Assembly (NCBI GenBank): GCA_963712465.1
Contig: CAVQHY010000004.1
Span: 186,001 to 250,000 of the forward strand
DNA: 64,000 nt
Reading direction: 5' to 3'
From: CAVQHY01 sp963712465
GTDB taxonomy: Bacteria; Actinomycetota; Thermoleophilia; Gaiellales; Gaiellaceae
The position numbers and the translations under genes were made by a program. The notes beneath the pieces are model-generated. The model did not search any database. It was not told the origin of the DNA and saw only the letters and a list, made by a program, of their open reading frames with translations. This document shows, piece after piece, positions 50,716 through 58,185 of the stretch (position 1 is the first letter of the stretch; each line of letters starts with the position of its first letter).

Positions 50716-52029
50716 CTACCCCTCCGCGGGCGGGATGTTGTGGTTGAAGCGAAACAGGTTGCCCGGGTCGTACCGCCGCTTCAGTCGCCGTAGCCGCTCG
50801 AACGTGGTGTCGCCGTAGGCCGCCCGCACGCGCTCGATCGGCTCGTCCGGCGCGCCGTAGTTGAGATAGCCGCCGCCGCTGGTCGAGTGCGACTCGAGCA
50901 CCGCGGCCGTCCGTCGCGCCCAGGCGATGTGCTCGTCATCCTGCGTGGCATCGTCCCAGATCGCCAACGCGCTGACGTTGAAGCAGGCGTCGCGGCGGCT
51001 GAACGCGGTCGCATCGGCCGGCACCCGAAGCGCCGCGCCGTGTATCGGCTCGATCAGGAGCCCGCCGTCGCCGTCCGGCGGGTGCGCGAGGTAGCGCTCG
51101 ACGATCTCGTCGATCAGGCCGTCAGGCAACTCGCGGACGAAGTGGCCCTTCCAGTAGTGGCGCAGGCCGAACGGCGTGTCGCCCTGCATCACCTGGATCT
51201 GGAGGTAGCTGGTGAGGCCGAGCCGGTCTCGAAGCACCGGCAGCTGCTCGCGCAGCGGCCGCACCGCCTCCTCCGCCGCCTCGGCGTCGCCAGCGAAGCA
51301 GACCGTCACGTGCGCCGCCGGCTCCGGCAGCGTGTCGTGATCCAGGAACGCCATCAGCATCAGTTCGTCGGGCGCCGAGGCCATCACGTCGCGAAACACG
51401 CGTACCGCGTCGCCCATCTGCGCCTGGGCGTAGGAGATCAGCCCACCCCAGACGGCCGGTAGCGGATGAAGCGCGAACTCGAACTCGGTCACGACGCCGA
51501 AGTTGCCGCCCCCTCCGCGCAGCGCCCACAGGAGCTCGGCTTCCTCCGCCTCGGACGCGGTCACGACGCTGCCGTCGGCCAGCACCACCTCGGCCGAGAC
51601 GAGGTTGTCCAGGGTGAGGCCGTGCATCCCCATCAGGTGGCCGATGCCTCCGCCCAGCGTCAACCCGGCCACGCCGGTGGTGTCGTAGGTGCCGCCCGGC
51701 ATCGCCAGCCCGTGCGTCGCACAGGGAGCGTCCACGTCGCGCCAGGTCGCTCCGCCGCCCACCCGCAGCCGCCGAGATTCGGGATCCACCCGCACCTGAT
51801 GCATCAGCCGCAGATCGATCACCAGGCCGCCCTCGCACACGGCGTGACCGGCCACGCTGTGGCCGCCGCCGCGAATCGCGACCGGCAACCCGGCGTGGCG
51901 CGCGAAATCGACCGCCGCCGAGACGTCGTCGGTGCCGGCGCAGCAGGCGATCACCGCCGGCCGGCGATCGGTCAGCGCGTTGAAGGTCGTGCGGGCGACG
52001 TCATAGCCGGGATCGTCCGGCGCCAGCAC
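50716..52029 (-). CDS. FAD-linked oxidoreductase, berberine-bridge type
   Basis: 437 residues. FAD-binding PCMH domain: VAIRGGGHSVAGHAVCEGGL contains the histidine that is covalently flavinylated in relatives, LRVGGGATWRDVDAPCATHG and GVAGLTLGGGIGHLMGMHGL follow, with LWALRGGGGNFGVVTEFEFA. The C-terminal BBE motif YLNYGAPDEPIERVRAAYGD ends with RYDPGNLFRFNHNIPP. It oxidises alcohol or sugar groups with O2. GTG 52029 is the only start found, yet family-like sequence (IEQLQRALRGP) continues upstream in frame without a start; a one-base indel would restore ATG 52084. Confidence 0.87.
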   Translation of the reverse strand: MLAPDDPGYDVARTTFNALTDRRPAVIACCAGTDDVSAAVDFARHAGLPVAIRGGGHSVAGHAVCEGGLVIDLRLMHQVRVDPESRRLRVGGGATWRDVDAPCATHGLAMPGGTYDTTGVAGLTLGGGIGHLMGMHGLTLDNLVSAEVVLADGSVVTASEAEEAELLWALRGGGGNFGVVTEFEFALHPLPAVWGGLISYAQAQMGDAVRVFRDVMASAPDELMLMAFLDHDTLPEPAAHVTVCFAGDAEAAEEAVRPLREQLPVLRDRLGLTSYLQIQVMQGDTPFGLRHYWKGHFVRELPDGLIDEIVERYLAHPPDGDGGLLIEPIHGAALRVPADATAFSRRDACFNVSALAIWDDATQDDEHIAWARRTAAVLESHSTSGGGYLNYGAPDEPIERVRAAYGDTTFERLRRLKRRYDPGNLFRFNHNIPPAEG

Positions 52030-52376
52030 CGGCCCGCGCAGCGCGCGCTGCAGCTGCTCGATCGGAGGCGGCTGCCGCTGCCATCCGGCGACCTTATAAC
52101 GATCGGCGAACGCCCGCCTCCGGCCGATAACCGCGCCGCGGGGCCTCTAGGCATGCGGCGAACTTTCGTCGCAGCGAGCCGGTCAACCCGCCGTGGACGA
52201 AGCCCGAAAGGGCCTGAGAGCCGGACGTCGGGCGGAGCCCCTCAAGCATGAAAGTGGGGGAGCCTTCAAGACCCGCCTGGGCAGGCCTGATCCCCGGTCC
52301 GAGCTGAGTTGCGGATAATGGTCTGGCCTTCCGTCGACACGGGAGGACAATCGACAGGAGCAGGAAGGGAGAACGG
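52030..52376. other. 347-bp intergenic region with structured-RNA-like sequence
   Basis: 52030-52140 contains the lost or alternative N-terminus of the flavoenzyme. 52163-52340 is rich in short complementary blocks: GCCC-GAAA-GGGC (52202-52213, a GNRA hairpin), GCCTG/CAGGC near 52275-52286, and GACC/GGTC enclosing it. Its composition differs from coding DNA and resembles a structured leader or a retroelement scar. A ribosome binding site (AAGGGAG) precedes the next gene at 52377. Confidence 0.4.
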
Positions 52377-52814
52377 ATGGACGAGATCGGACCCGTCGAC
52401 TACGCGGTGATCGCCTTTCCGGGCAACCAGTTCAAAGGCGAGATCGCGCCTGCGCTCAGCGACCTTGTTGAGGCGGGCACGATTCGCCTCATCGACGCGG
52501 CGTTCGTCGGCAAGGACGAGAACGGCGACGTGGTCGCATTCGAGCTCACCGAGCTCGCTCCGGACGTGCAGGAGGCACTCGACGCGCTGAACATCGAAGT
52601 GCAGGGACTCTTCAACGATGAGGAGCTCCGGGCCGCTGGCCAGGAGCTCGAGCCGAACACCTCGGCGGCACTCCTGGTCTGGGAGAACGTCTGGGCTCGT
52701 AACGTCGCCCAGGCGATGCGCGACGCGGGTGGAGTTCTAGTCGCGTTCGAGCGCGTCCCACACGACGTCGTGCAGGCAGCGCGCGAGTGGGCGCTGGAAG
52801 AGGCCAAGGCCTAA
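52377..52814 (+). CDS. DUF6325 family protein
   Basis: 145 residues. The start GPVDYAVIAFPGNQFKGEIA, with LVEAGTIRLIDAAFVGKDEN and the end RVPHDVVQAAREWALEEAKA, is the pattern of DUF6325 (DUF1269-like) proteins, usually found with a SHOCT-domain partner as here. Probably a small cytosolic or membrane-associated alpha/beta protein of unknown function. A good Shine-Dalgarno site (GGAAGGGAG) precedes the ATG. It is co-transcribed with the SHOCT gene 19 bp downstream. Confidence 0.8.
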   Translation: MDEIGPVDYAVIAFPGNQFKGEIAPALSDLVEAGTIRLIDAAFVGKDENGDVVAFELTELAPDVQEALDALNIEVQGLFNDEELRAAGQELEPNTSAALLVWENVWARNVAQAMRDAGGVLVAFERVPHDVVQAAREWALEEAKA

Positions 52815-52833
52815 CACAGACAGGAGGGCTCAC

Positions 52834-53163
52834 ATGAGAGGACGCAGAGGTCCCGGACTGATCGGGACGGCGGTCGTGGTGGGCGGGGCGGCTCACATGG
52901 GTGCGAAGAGCGCCCAAAAGAGCCAGGCCGCCGCACAGCAGGAAGCCGACCAGAACGCACAGATCGCGGAGCTCCAGGCTCAGCAGACAGCGGCCGTCCC
53001 GGTCGCCGCGCCCGCCCCTGCCGCCGCGCCCGCGGCCCCCGTGTCGTCGGGGCCGACTCCGGAGGATCTCGCGGCGATCGAGAAGCTCGCCGCGATGAAA
53101 GAGTCCGGCGTGCTCACGGAAGAGGAGTTCGCCGCGCAAAAGGCAAAGATCCTCGGCGCATAG
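52834..53163 (+). CDS. SHOCT-domain protein
   Basis: 109 residues. A short Gly-rich hydrophobic N-terminal segment (GPGLIGTAVVVGGAAHMGAK) is followed by a Gln/Ala helix, an Ala/Pro linker, and a C-terminal SHOCT domain (IEKLAAMKESGVLTEEEFAA, then QKAKIL). SHOCT domains mediate oligomerisation or membrane-protein assembly. CAGGAGG lies upstream. The DUF6325-SHOCT pair recurs in Actinobacteria. Confidence 0.85.
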   Translation: MRGRRGPGLIGTAVVVGGAAHMGAKSAQKSQAAAQQEADQNAQIAELQAQQTAAVPVAAPAPAAAPAAPVSSGPTPEDLAAIEKLAAMKESGVLTEEEFAAQKAKILGA

Positions 53164-53276
53164 CCGGCCGAGATCGATCCGCTACGGCCGACAGCGACGA
53201 TCGTCAGGACGGAGATCGTCGCTGTCGAGCTCTCGGCCGTGCTTCGTGACCCTTCTCCGGCGAATGTCGAGAATGG

Positions 53277-53537
53277 GTGAACGCGCCTCCACGTCGTCCA
53301 CAGGCCGATCAAGGGTCGTTACGCTCCCGGCCCGAGGAGCAGCAGGAGGCGATCGAGAAGTTGAAGGAGATCATGGACGCACTCGGGGATGCGGCTGACG
53401 CGAATCCCGAGAAGACCGTGGAGATTCTCGGTGGGCTGAGGGCGAAGTTCGATTCGCTCTCGCCCGAGGAGCAGCAGGAGGCGATCGAGAAGTTGAAGGA
53501 GATCCAGGCTAAGGGGCCCGGCTCCGCGTTCTTGTGA
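53277..53537 (+). CDS. small helical protein with internal duplication
   Basis: 86 residues. The sequence EEQQEAIEKLKEI occurs twice (residues ~20-32 and ~64-76), encoded by a 42-bp perfect direct repeat. Between them is DALGDAADANPEKTVEILGG. It is predicted to be all amphipathic helix. The first copy joins the N-terminus at a non-homologous point (SRPEEQQ versus SPEEQQ), so the gene probably grew by a recent tandem duplication. Coding status is uncertain because the start GTG has no clear ribosome binding site. Confidence 0.5.
   Translation: MNAPPRRPQADQGSLRSRPEEQQEAIEKLKEIMDALGDAADANPEKTVEILGGLRAKFDSLSPEEQQEAIEKLKEIQAKGPGSAFL
53331..53504 (+). repeat. 42-bp perfect direct repeat
   Basis: Positions 53331-53372 and 53463-53504 are identical over 42 bases (beginning CCCGAGGAGCAGCAGGAGGC). 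The offset is 132 bp, a multiple of three, so the reading frame is kept. Confidence 0.85.
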
Positions 53538-54012
53538 ATGGGCTCCGCTGCGGTTGGGCCGAGCGCGGCTGGGTCGTCGGGACTCGCGGTGTGAAGAAGA
53601 GCGCGACGACGGCGAGCAGAGCTGGCAGCGCGAGCGCGGCATGAAGCCCGTCCAGGCGAGCGTCGGCGTTGGCCTCGATCGCAGCGTCGGTTACGTCGCT
53701 GCTCGCGCAGGACCTCGTCGAGCGCGGCCTCGAGATCCGCGTCCGAGACGGAGGGGACTCCGCCCGCGAGCTCGACGCTCGCCTGGCTCTTCACCGATCG
53801 AGGGAATGGCGGGCTCGCCTCGTCGCCGTGTTCTGCACCTCGCCCACCTCGGCGCTCTGCTCGTCCGGCACCGGCATGATCAGCGCTGCCCCGGCGCACT
53901 CGAGAAACGACCAGCGGAAGAGCAGCACGTTAGGCTCGGCGCGATCGCGCTCGTAGACGATCCAGCGCCGGAGATGCCGCAGCCGATCGCGAACGCCCGC
54001 TTCCGGCCATGA
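53513..54012 (-). pseudogene. decayed MFS (QacA-like) transporter remnant
   Basis: On the minus strand, pieces of a drug-exporter-type MFS protein survive in several frames: RKRAFAIGC and WSFLECAGAALIMPV (loop 2-3 and helix 4 region), then a jump to the C-terminal end (VSDADLEAALDEV; TDAAIEANADARLDGLHAAL; LAVVALFFTPRVPTTQP). The central ~350 residues are missing. The matching segments of the intact neighbour at 54076-55674 (RDRAFGLGL, WSGIEGLGAVLVIP, LAVLSFWFTRRLP) show it was a paralogue, now divergently placed. Confidence 0.6.
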
Positions 54013-54063
54013 TCGCCCCGACCTTTCCCCCGTAACCCTGTGCGCTGACGGTTCTCGTCGGAC

Positions 54064-54069
54064 TAGAGT
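54064..54069 (+). promoter_or_regulatory. leaderless -10 box TAGAGT
   Basis: TAGAGT ends 6 nt before ATG 54076 of the MFS exporter. No Shine-Dalgarno site is present. The same hexamer and spacing occur before the adenosine-deaminase-like gene. Confidence 0.45.
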
Positions 54070-54075
54070 CAGCGG

Positions 54076-55674
54076 ATGCGCAAGTGGCTGCCCCTCGGGA
54101 TCCTCGCTGCGGCCCAGTTCATCATGGTGCTCGACTCGAGCGTGATGAACGTCTCGATCTCGCAGATCGTCGCCGACCTGAACACCACGGTCACCGGCGT
54201 GCAGAGCGCGATCACGATGTACACGCTCGTGATGGCTGCGTTCATGCTCGTCGGCGCCAAGCTCGGCGACATCCTGGGACGCGATCGGGCCTTCGGCCTG
54301 GGCCTCGCCGTGTACGGGCTCGGCTCACTGATCACGGCGCTCAGCCCGAACCTCACGGTGCTGCTGATCGGCTGGTCGGGGATCGAGGGGCTCGGCGCGG
54401 TGCTGGTGATCCCGGCGATCGCCGCACTGACCGCCGCGAACTACGAGGGCAAGGAGCGCGCGTTCGCCTACGGGATGATCGGCGGCGCCGCGGGAGCGGC
54501 GATAGCGGCCGGCCCGCTGATCGGCGGCTACGTGACGACGACCTGGAGCTGGCGGTACGTCTTCGTCGGCGAGGTCGTGGTCGTGATCGCGGTGCTCATC
54601 GTCCACCGGCGCATGAAGCGCGCTCCCAAGCCCGAACACGCGCCGAAGCTGGACTACGGCGGCGCGGCGCTCTCCGCCGTCGCCCTCGCCCTGATTGTGT
54701 TCGGGATCCTGAAGAGCAGCACCTGGGGCTGGATCAAGCCGCTCGACGCGCCGACGATCGACGGGCACGAGATCACGCCGCTCGGGTTCTCCCTGGTGCC
54801 GTTCCTGATCGTCGGCGGCTTCGTCGTGCTCGGCTGCTTCCTGGCGTGGGAGGAGCGCCGCGAGCGGCTTGGCGAGAGCACGCTCCTCAACCGTGCGCTC
54901 CTGAAGATCGAGTCCTTGCGCGCCGGGCTCTCCTCGCTCTCCGCCCAGCAGCTGATCGTGATGGGCACGTTCTTCGTCCTGCCGGTGTACCTCCAGGTCG
55001 TGCTCGGCTTCGACGCGTTCGAGACGGGGAAGCGGCTCTTTCCGATGTCGATCTCGATGCTGGCCGCTGCGCTCGTGGGGCCGAAGGTGGCAGTACGGTT
55101 CGGGCCGCGGACCGTTGTCCAGGTCGGCCTCGGCGCGATGGCAGTCGCGGCGCTCGTCCTCGTCGGGACGATCGACGTGACCCTGAATGGAACAGCCTTC
55201 GCCGTGTCGCTCGTCTTCTTCGGGATCGGCGCGGGGCTCCTGATGTCGCAGCTCGGCAACGTGATCATGTCCTCGGCCCCGCCGGAGGAGACGAACGAGG
55301 CCGGAGGGCTGCAGGGCACGGCACAGAACCTCGGCGCGTCGCTCGGCACGGCGCTGATCGGCTCCGTGCTGCTGCTCGGGCTGCTGAACGGGTTCAACTC
55401 GCGGATCGAGGAGAACCCAGCGGTGCCCGCCGACGTGAAGACGCAGATCTCGGCCGCCACCGAGGAGGGCATCCCGATCGTCACGACCGAGCAAGCGCAC
55501 CAGGCGCTGCTCGACGCCGGGTTGCCGCCGGCCGAGGCGGACGTCGTCACCGAGGACTACGGCAACGCGCAGCTCGACGCGTTGAAAACGTCGATGCTCG
55601 CGGTCGCGCTCCTGGCGGTGCTCTCGTTCTGGTTCACGCGGCGGTTACCCGGGAGGCGGAGAAGCGCCGCCTAG
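54076..55674 (+). CDS. MFS drug exporter, 14-TM QacA/EmrB type
   Basis: 532 residues. The first helices contain AAAQFIMVLDSSVMNVSISQ (motif D1). The GAKLGDILGRDRAFGLGLAV loop is motif A, and GAAGAAIAAGPLIGGYVTTT motif C, diagnostic of antiporters of the DHA2 family. Fourteen helices are expected. A cytoplasmic or external insert (PLDAPTIDGHEITPLGF) lies mid-protein, and there is a long loop before the last helix (VTTEQAHQALLDAGLPPAEA). It is predicted to export drugs or metabolites using proton motive force. Confidence 0.9.
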   Translation: MRKWLPLGILAAAQFIMVLDSSVMNVSISQIVADLNTTVTGVQSAITMYTLVMAAFMLVGAKLGDILGRDRAFGLGLAVYGLGSLITALSPNLTVLLIGWSGIEGLGAVLVIPAIAALTAANYEGKERAFAYGMIGGAAGAAIAAGPLIGGYVTTTWSWRYVFVGEVVVVIAVLIVHRRMKRAPKPEHAPKLDYGGAALSAVALALIVFGILKSSTWGWIKPLDAPTIDGHEITPLGFSLVPFLIVGGFVVLGCFLAWEERRERLGESTLLNRALLKIESLRAGLSSLSAQQLIVMGTFFVLPVYLQVVLGFDAFETGKRLFPMSISMLAAALVGPKVAVRFGPRTVVQVGLGAMAVAALVLVGTIDVTLNGTAFAVSLVFFGIGAGLLMSQLGNVIMSSAPPEETNEAGGLQGTAQNLGASLGTALIGSVLLLGLLNGFNSRIEENPAVPADVKTQISAATEEGIPIVTTEQAHQALLDAGLPPAEADVVTEDYGNAQLDALKTSMLAVALLAVLSFWFTRRLPGRRRSAA

Positions 55675-55675
55675 T

Positions 55676-55755
55676 GCCAGTCGTATGTCCCCCGGCGGTG
55701 TCCAAACGACTTCCAACTTGAGGCCGTCCGGATTGATTCGAAAGTCGAACTCAAC
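55676..55755 (-). pseudogene. VOC-protein C-terminal fragment
   Basis: Minus-strand sequence encodes INPDGLKLEVVWTPPGDIR, clearly homologous to the C-terminus of the VOC protein at 57719-58165 (EDPDGLKLELVWTPPGTYAW). No start or upstream domain remains. The fragment and the intact gene lie on either side of the cyclase gene in the same orientation. Confidence 0.6.
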
Positions 55756-55782
55756 TCTCACGCTGAGCTACCCGCTGTCTCG

Positions 55783-57564
55783 TCACGGCGCGACGGCCGC
55801 CTTCTCCAGCCCGTCCAGGTAGTGGGCGACGTCGTCGGGGTCCGAGAACAGGTGCGTGTCTCGGACGAAGGAAACGGAAAAATCGGGCCGCTGGCGAAGG
55901 AGCTCGGCGAGGCAACCTTGCGCCTCCGAAACTCTCCCGAGCTGGCCGAGCGCAGCCAGCAGCACGGCGTAGCGCGACCACTGGAAATTGGGCTGCTGGA
56001 GTGCCCGTTTCGCCCACAGCACGGCGTCGTCGTACGACCCCATGAAGTAGTGGACGTCGGCAAGGCGTACGAGGAACGAGCCCATGTTTGGGTCGTGCGG
56101 ACTCAGGCGGATGGCGGCCTCCAAGTGAGGCACCGATTCCCCGGCTCGGCCCGAGAACACGAGCGCGGCGCCAAGACCATAGTGCGCCAGGGCGAGGCTG
56201 GGGTTGAGCTCGAGCGCCGCCCGCAGCTCGAAGATGGCAGCCTCGTGCTCACGCCGGAGATAGTGAATCCGACCGAGGGTGCAGTGCGCGCCCGCGTCCT
56301 GGTCGTCGAGAGCGACCGCTCGACGTGCGGGCTCGACGGCATTCGCACGGTTCTCCTCGATCGAGTCCGCGAAGCCGTAGACGACCTCATGGTAGTACGC
56401 CTCCGCAAGGCCCGAGCACGCGGGTCCTAGGCTCGGGTCGAGCGCAATCGCCTGCTCGAACAGATCTCGTGCAGCGGCCAGCTCCTCCTTCGTGTACTGG
56501 TACAGGTGGGACATGCCGCGGAGGTAGAGATCCCAGGCGTCGAGGCTCTCCGGCTTCTTCGATTTCGCACGCTCGCGTTCGACCTTTCCCAGCTCCGGCT
56601 CGATGGCGCCAACGATCATCTCGGTGATCTCGTCCTGGACTGCAAAGATGTCGGAGAGGGCCCTGTCGAAGCGCCTCGCCCAGAGCTGGCGTCCGGTGTT
56701 GCCGTCGACAAGCTGGGCCGTGACCCGCGCCCGTTCGCCGACCTTGCGCACGCTGCCCTCCAGCACGTAGCGGACGCCCAGGTCGCGCGCGGCCTCCTTG
56801 ACGTCGACCGCACGCCCTTTGTAGGAGAAGCTCGAGTTCCGAGCGATAACGAAGAACCAGCGCACCTGCGAAAGCGCGGTGATGATGTCCTCGGTGATGC
56901 CGTCGGAGAAGTACTCTTGCTCGGGATCGCCGCTCAGGTTGGCGAAGGGCAGCACCGCAATCGAGGGCTTGAGCGGTAGTTCGAGGCTCACTGCCGCCTC
57001 TCGCGAGCCGGTCGTCGCAGCCTCAGTCGCAGGCGCGCGGAGGCAGTAGACGCGGACCGGCTCAGAGATGTTCTTGAGCGTTCGCTCGCCCAGGTCGTCG
57101 AAGGCGAGCTTCGTCTTACCCCTGACCTGACGGTAGGCATCGCCGGAGATGCAGACACCGCCCGGAGCAGACAGCGCCTCGAGGCGTGTAGCAACGTTAA
57201 CGCCGTCGCCGTACAGGTCATTGCCTTCCACGATGACGTCGCCCACGTTGATGCCGATGCGAAATGTGAGACGATGTTCCTCGGGGACCTCGATCTGGCG
57301 CTCGGCAGCGCCCGATTGCCACGCGGCAGCGCACTCCACGGCGTCGACGACGCTGCCGAACTCGACGAGGAGCCCGTCGCCCAAAAGCTTGACGACACGT
57401 CCGCGGCGGGACGATACGAGCGGCGCGATCAACTCCTCGCGCAGCACCGTGAGGCTTTCGAGCGTACCCACGTCGTCCGCACTCATGAGACGGCTATAGC
57501 CGACGACGTCGGCTGCAACGATGGCGGCCAGCCGCCGCTCCACGAAACGTTCTGGGGAGGTCAC
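55783..57564 (-). CDS. class III adenylate/guanylate cyclase with TPR region
   Basis: 593 residues. Residues ~10-175 form a CHD cyclase domain (AAIVAADVVGYSRLMSADDV with metal Asp; VKLLGDGLLVEFGS; FRIGINVGDVIVEGNDLYGD; VNVATRLEALSAPGGVCISG). Residues ~200-320 are a TolB/FlgO-like domain (SIAVLPFANLSGDPEQEYFS, VRYVLEGSVRKVGERARVTA), and ~340-580 TPR repeats. This architecture is common in Alphaproteobacteria. Somewhat lower GC than the neighbours suggests transfer. It makes cAMP or cGMP; a stand-alone cNMP-binding protein is encoded at 28287-28706. Confidence 0.88.
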   Translation of the reverse strand: MTSPERFVERRLAAIVAADVVGYSRLMSADDVGTLESLTVLREELIAPLVSSRRGRVVKLLGDGLLVEFGSVVDAVECAAAWQSGAAERQIEVPEEHRLTFRIGINVGDVIVEGNDLYGDGVNVATRLEALSAPGGVCISGDAYRQVRGKTKLAFDDLGERTLKNISEPVRVYCLRAPATEAATTGSREAAVSLELPLKPSIAVLPFANLSGDPEQEYFSDGITEDIITALSQVRWFFVIARNSSFSYKGRAVDVKEAARDLGVRYVLEGSVRKVGERARVTAQLVDGNTGRQLWARRFDRALSDIFAVQDEITEMIVGAIEPELGKVERERAKSKKPESLDAWDLYLRGMSHLYQYTKEELAAARDLFEQAIALDPSLGPACSGLAEAYYHEVVYGFADSIEENRANAVEPARRAVALDDQDAGAHCTLGRIHYLRREHEAAIFELRAALELNPSLALAHYGLGAALVFSGRAGESVPHLEAAIRLSPHDPNMGSFLVRLADVHYFMGSYDDAVLWAKRALQQPNFQWSRYAVLLAALGQLGRVSEAQGCLAELLRQRPDFSVSFVRDTHLFSDPDDVAHYLDGLEKAAVAP

Positions 57565-57720
57565 GTCAGGGATGGCGCGCCGATCCTAGACCCTGCGGAG
57601 TCGCAGGGCACTGGGCATGCTCGGCCGTCCGGGTCGGCGAGCAGGAGCACCCCGCGCGGCGTCCACTACTGCCCGAAGGCGCACCCTGCGGCATGACGGA
57701 CGAGCCGACACCGTCGGCTC
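57565..57720 (-). terminator. intergenic region with two hairpins
   Basis: GAGCCGAC-ACC-GTCGGCTC (57702-57720) straddles the VOC stop codon and probably ends that transcript. CCCTGCG-GAGT-CGCAGGG (57591-57608) lies 27 bp before the cyclase start and could be an attenuator or terminator. The promoter of the cyclase gene is not obvious. Confidence 0.5.
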
Positions 57721-58165
57721 ACCGAGCTCGCAGCTGCCAGGCGTAGGTCCCGGGCGGCGTCCAGACGAGCTCGAGCTTGAGGCCGTCCGGATCCTCGAAG
57801 AAGAGCGCGTGGTAGCCGGCTCGGTACTCGGGGAACTCGCGCGGCCCGTCGGTGACTGTCGCGTTCAGGCGGCGGAGTCTAACCGCCGTCTCGTCGAGCT
57901 CCTCGAGGGTCCGCGTCTCGAGGGCGAGGTGGTGGAGGCCGACGCGATAGCGATCGACCGGGAGGCCCGCGGCCTCGTCGGTTGCCTGGCGCAGGCCGAT
58001 CGTCGAGCCGGGGCCGGACAGGTAGTGGATCGTCTCGCCGCGCTCGCCTGCGATCTCGTGCTGGCCGTGCCAGCCGAGCGGAGCGAGGATTTCCCGGTAG
58101 AAGGCGAGCGAGCGCTCGATGTCGGAGACGACGAGGTCGACGTGGTGGACGCCGGTCGAGCGCAC
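57719..58165 (-). CDS. VOC-superfamily (glyoxalase-like) protein
   Basis: 148 residues. VHHVDLVVSDIERSLAFYRE, RVGLHHLALETRTLEELDET and the final ALFFEDPDGLKLELVWTPPG give the two VOC modules with His/Glu metal positions. Similar to lactoylglutathione lyase-related proteins; exact activity unknown. The GTG start is 20 bp from the divergent DMT permease start. Its 3' end is duplicated, in diverged form, at 55676-55755. Confidence 0.83.
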   Translation of the reverse strand: MRSTGVHHVDLVVSDIERSLAFYREILAPLGWHGQHEIAGERGETIHYLSGPGSTIGLRQATDEAAGLPVDRYRVGLHHLALETRTLEELDETAVRLRRLNATVTDGPREFPEYRAGYHALFFEDPDGLKLELVWTPPGTYAWQLRAR

Positions 58166-58172
58166 GCCCGCC

Positions 58173-58178
58173 TAGTAT
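58173..58178 (+). promoter_or_regulatory. leaderless -10 box TAGTAT
   Basis: TAGTAT ends 7 nt before GTG 58186 of the permease. Its complement lies about 8 nt from the divergent VOC start, so both genes may start from this 20-bp gap without leaders. Confidence 0.45.
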
Positions 58179-58185
58179 CGCGGCC

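Noticed and set aside
52163..52340. Call as a group II intron fragment
   Set aside because: Only short blocks resemble such introns. No reverse transcriptase gene and no recognisable domain V were found, so it is left as an unassigned structured region.
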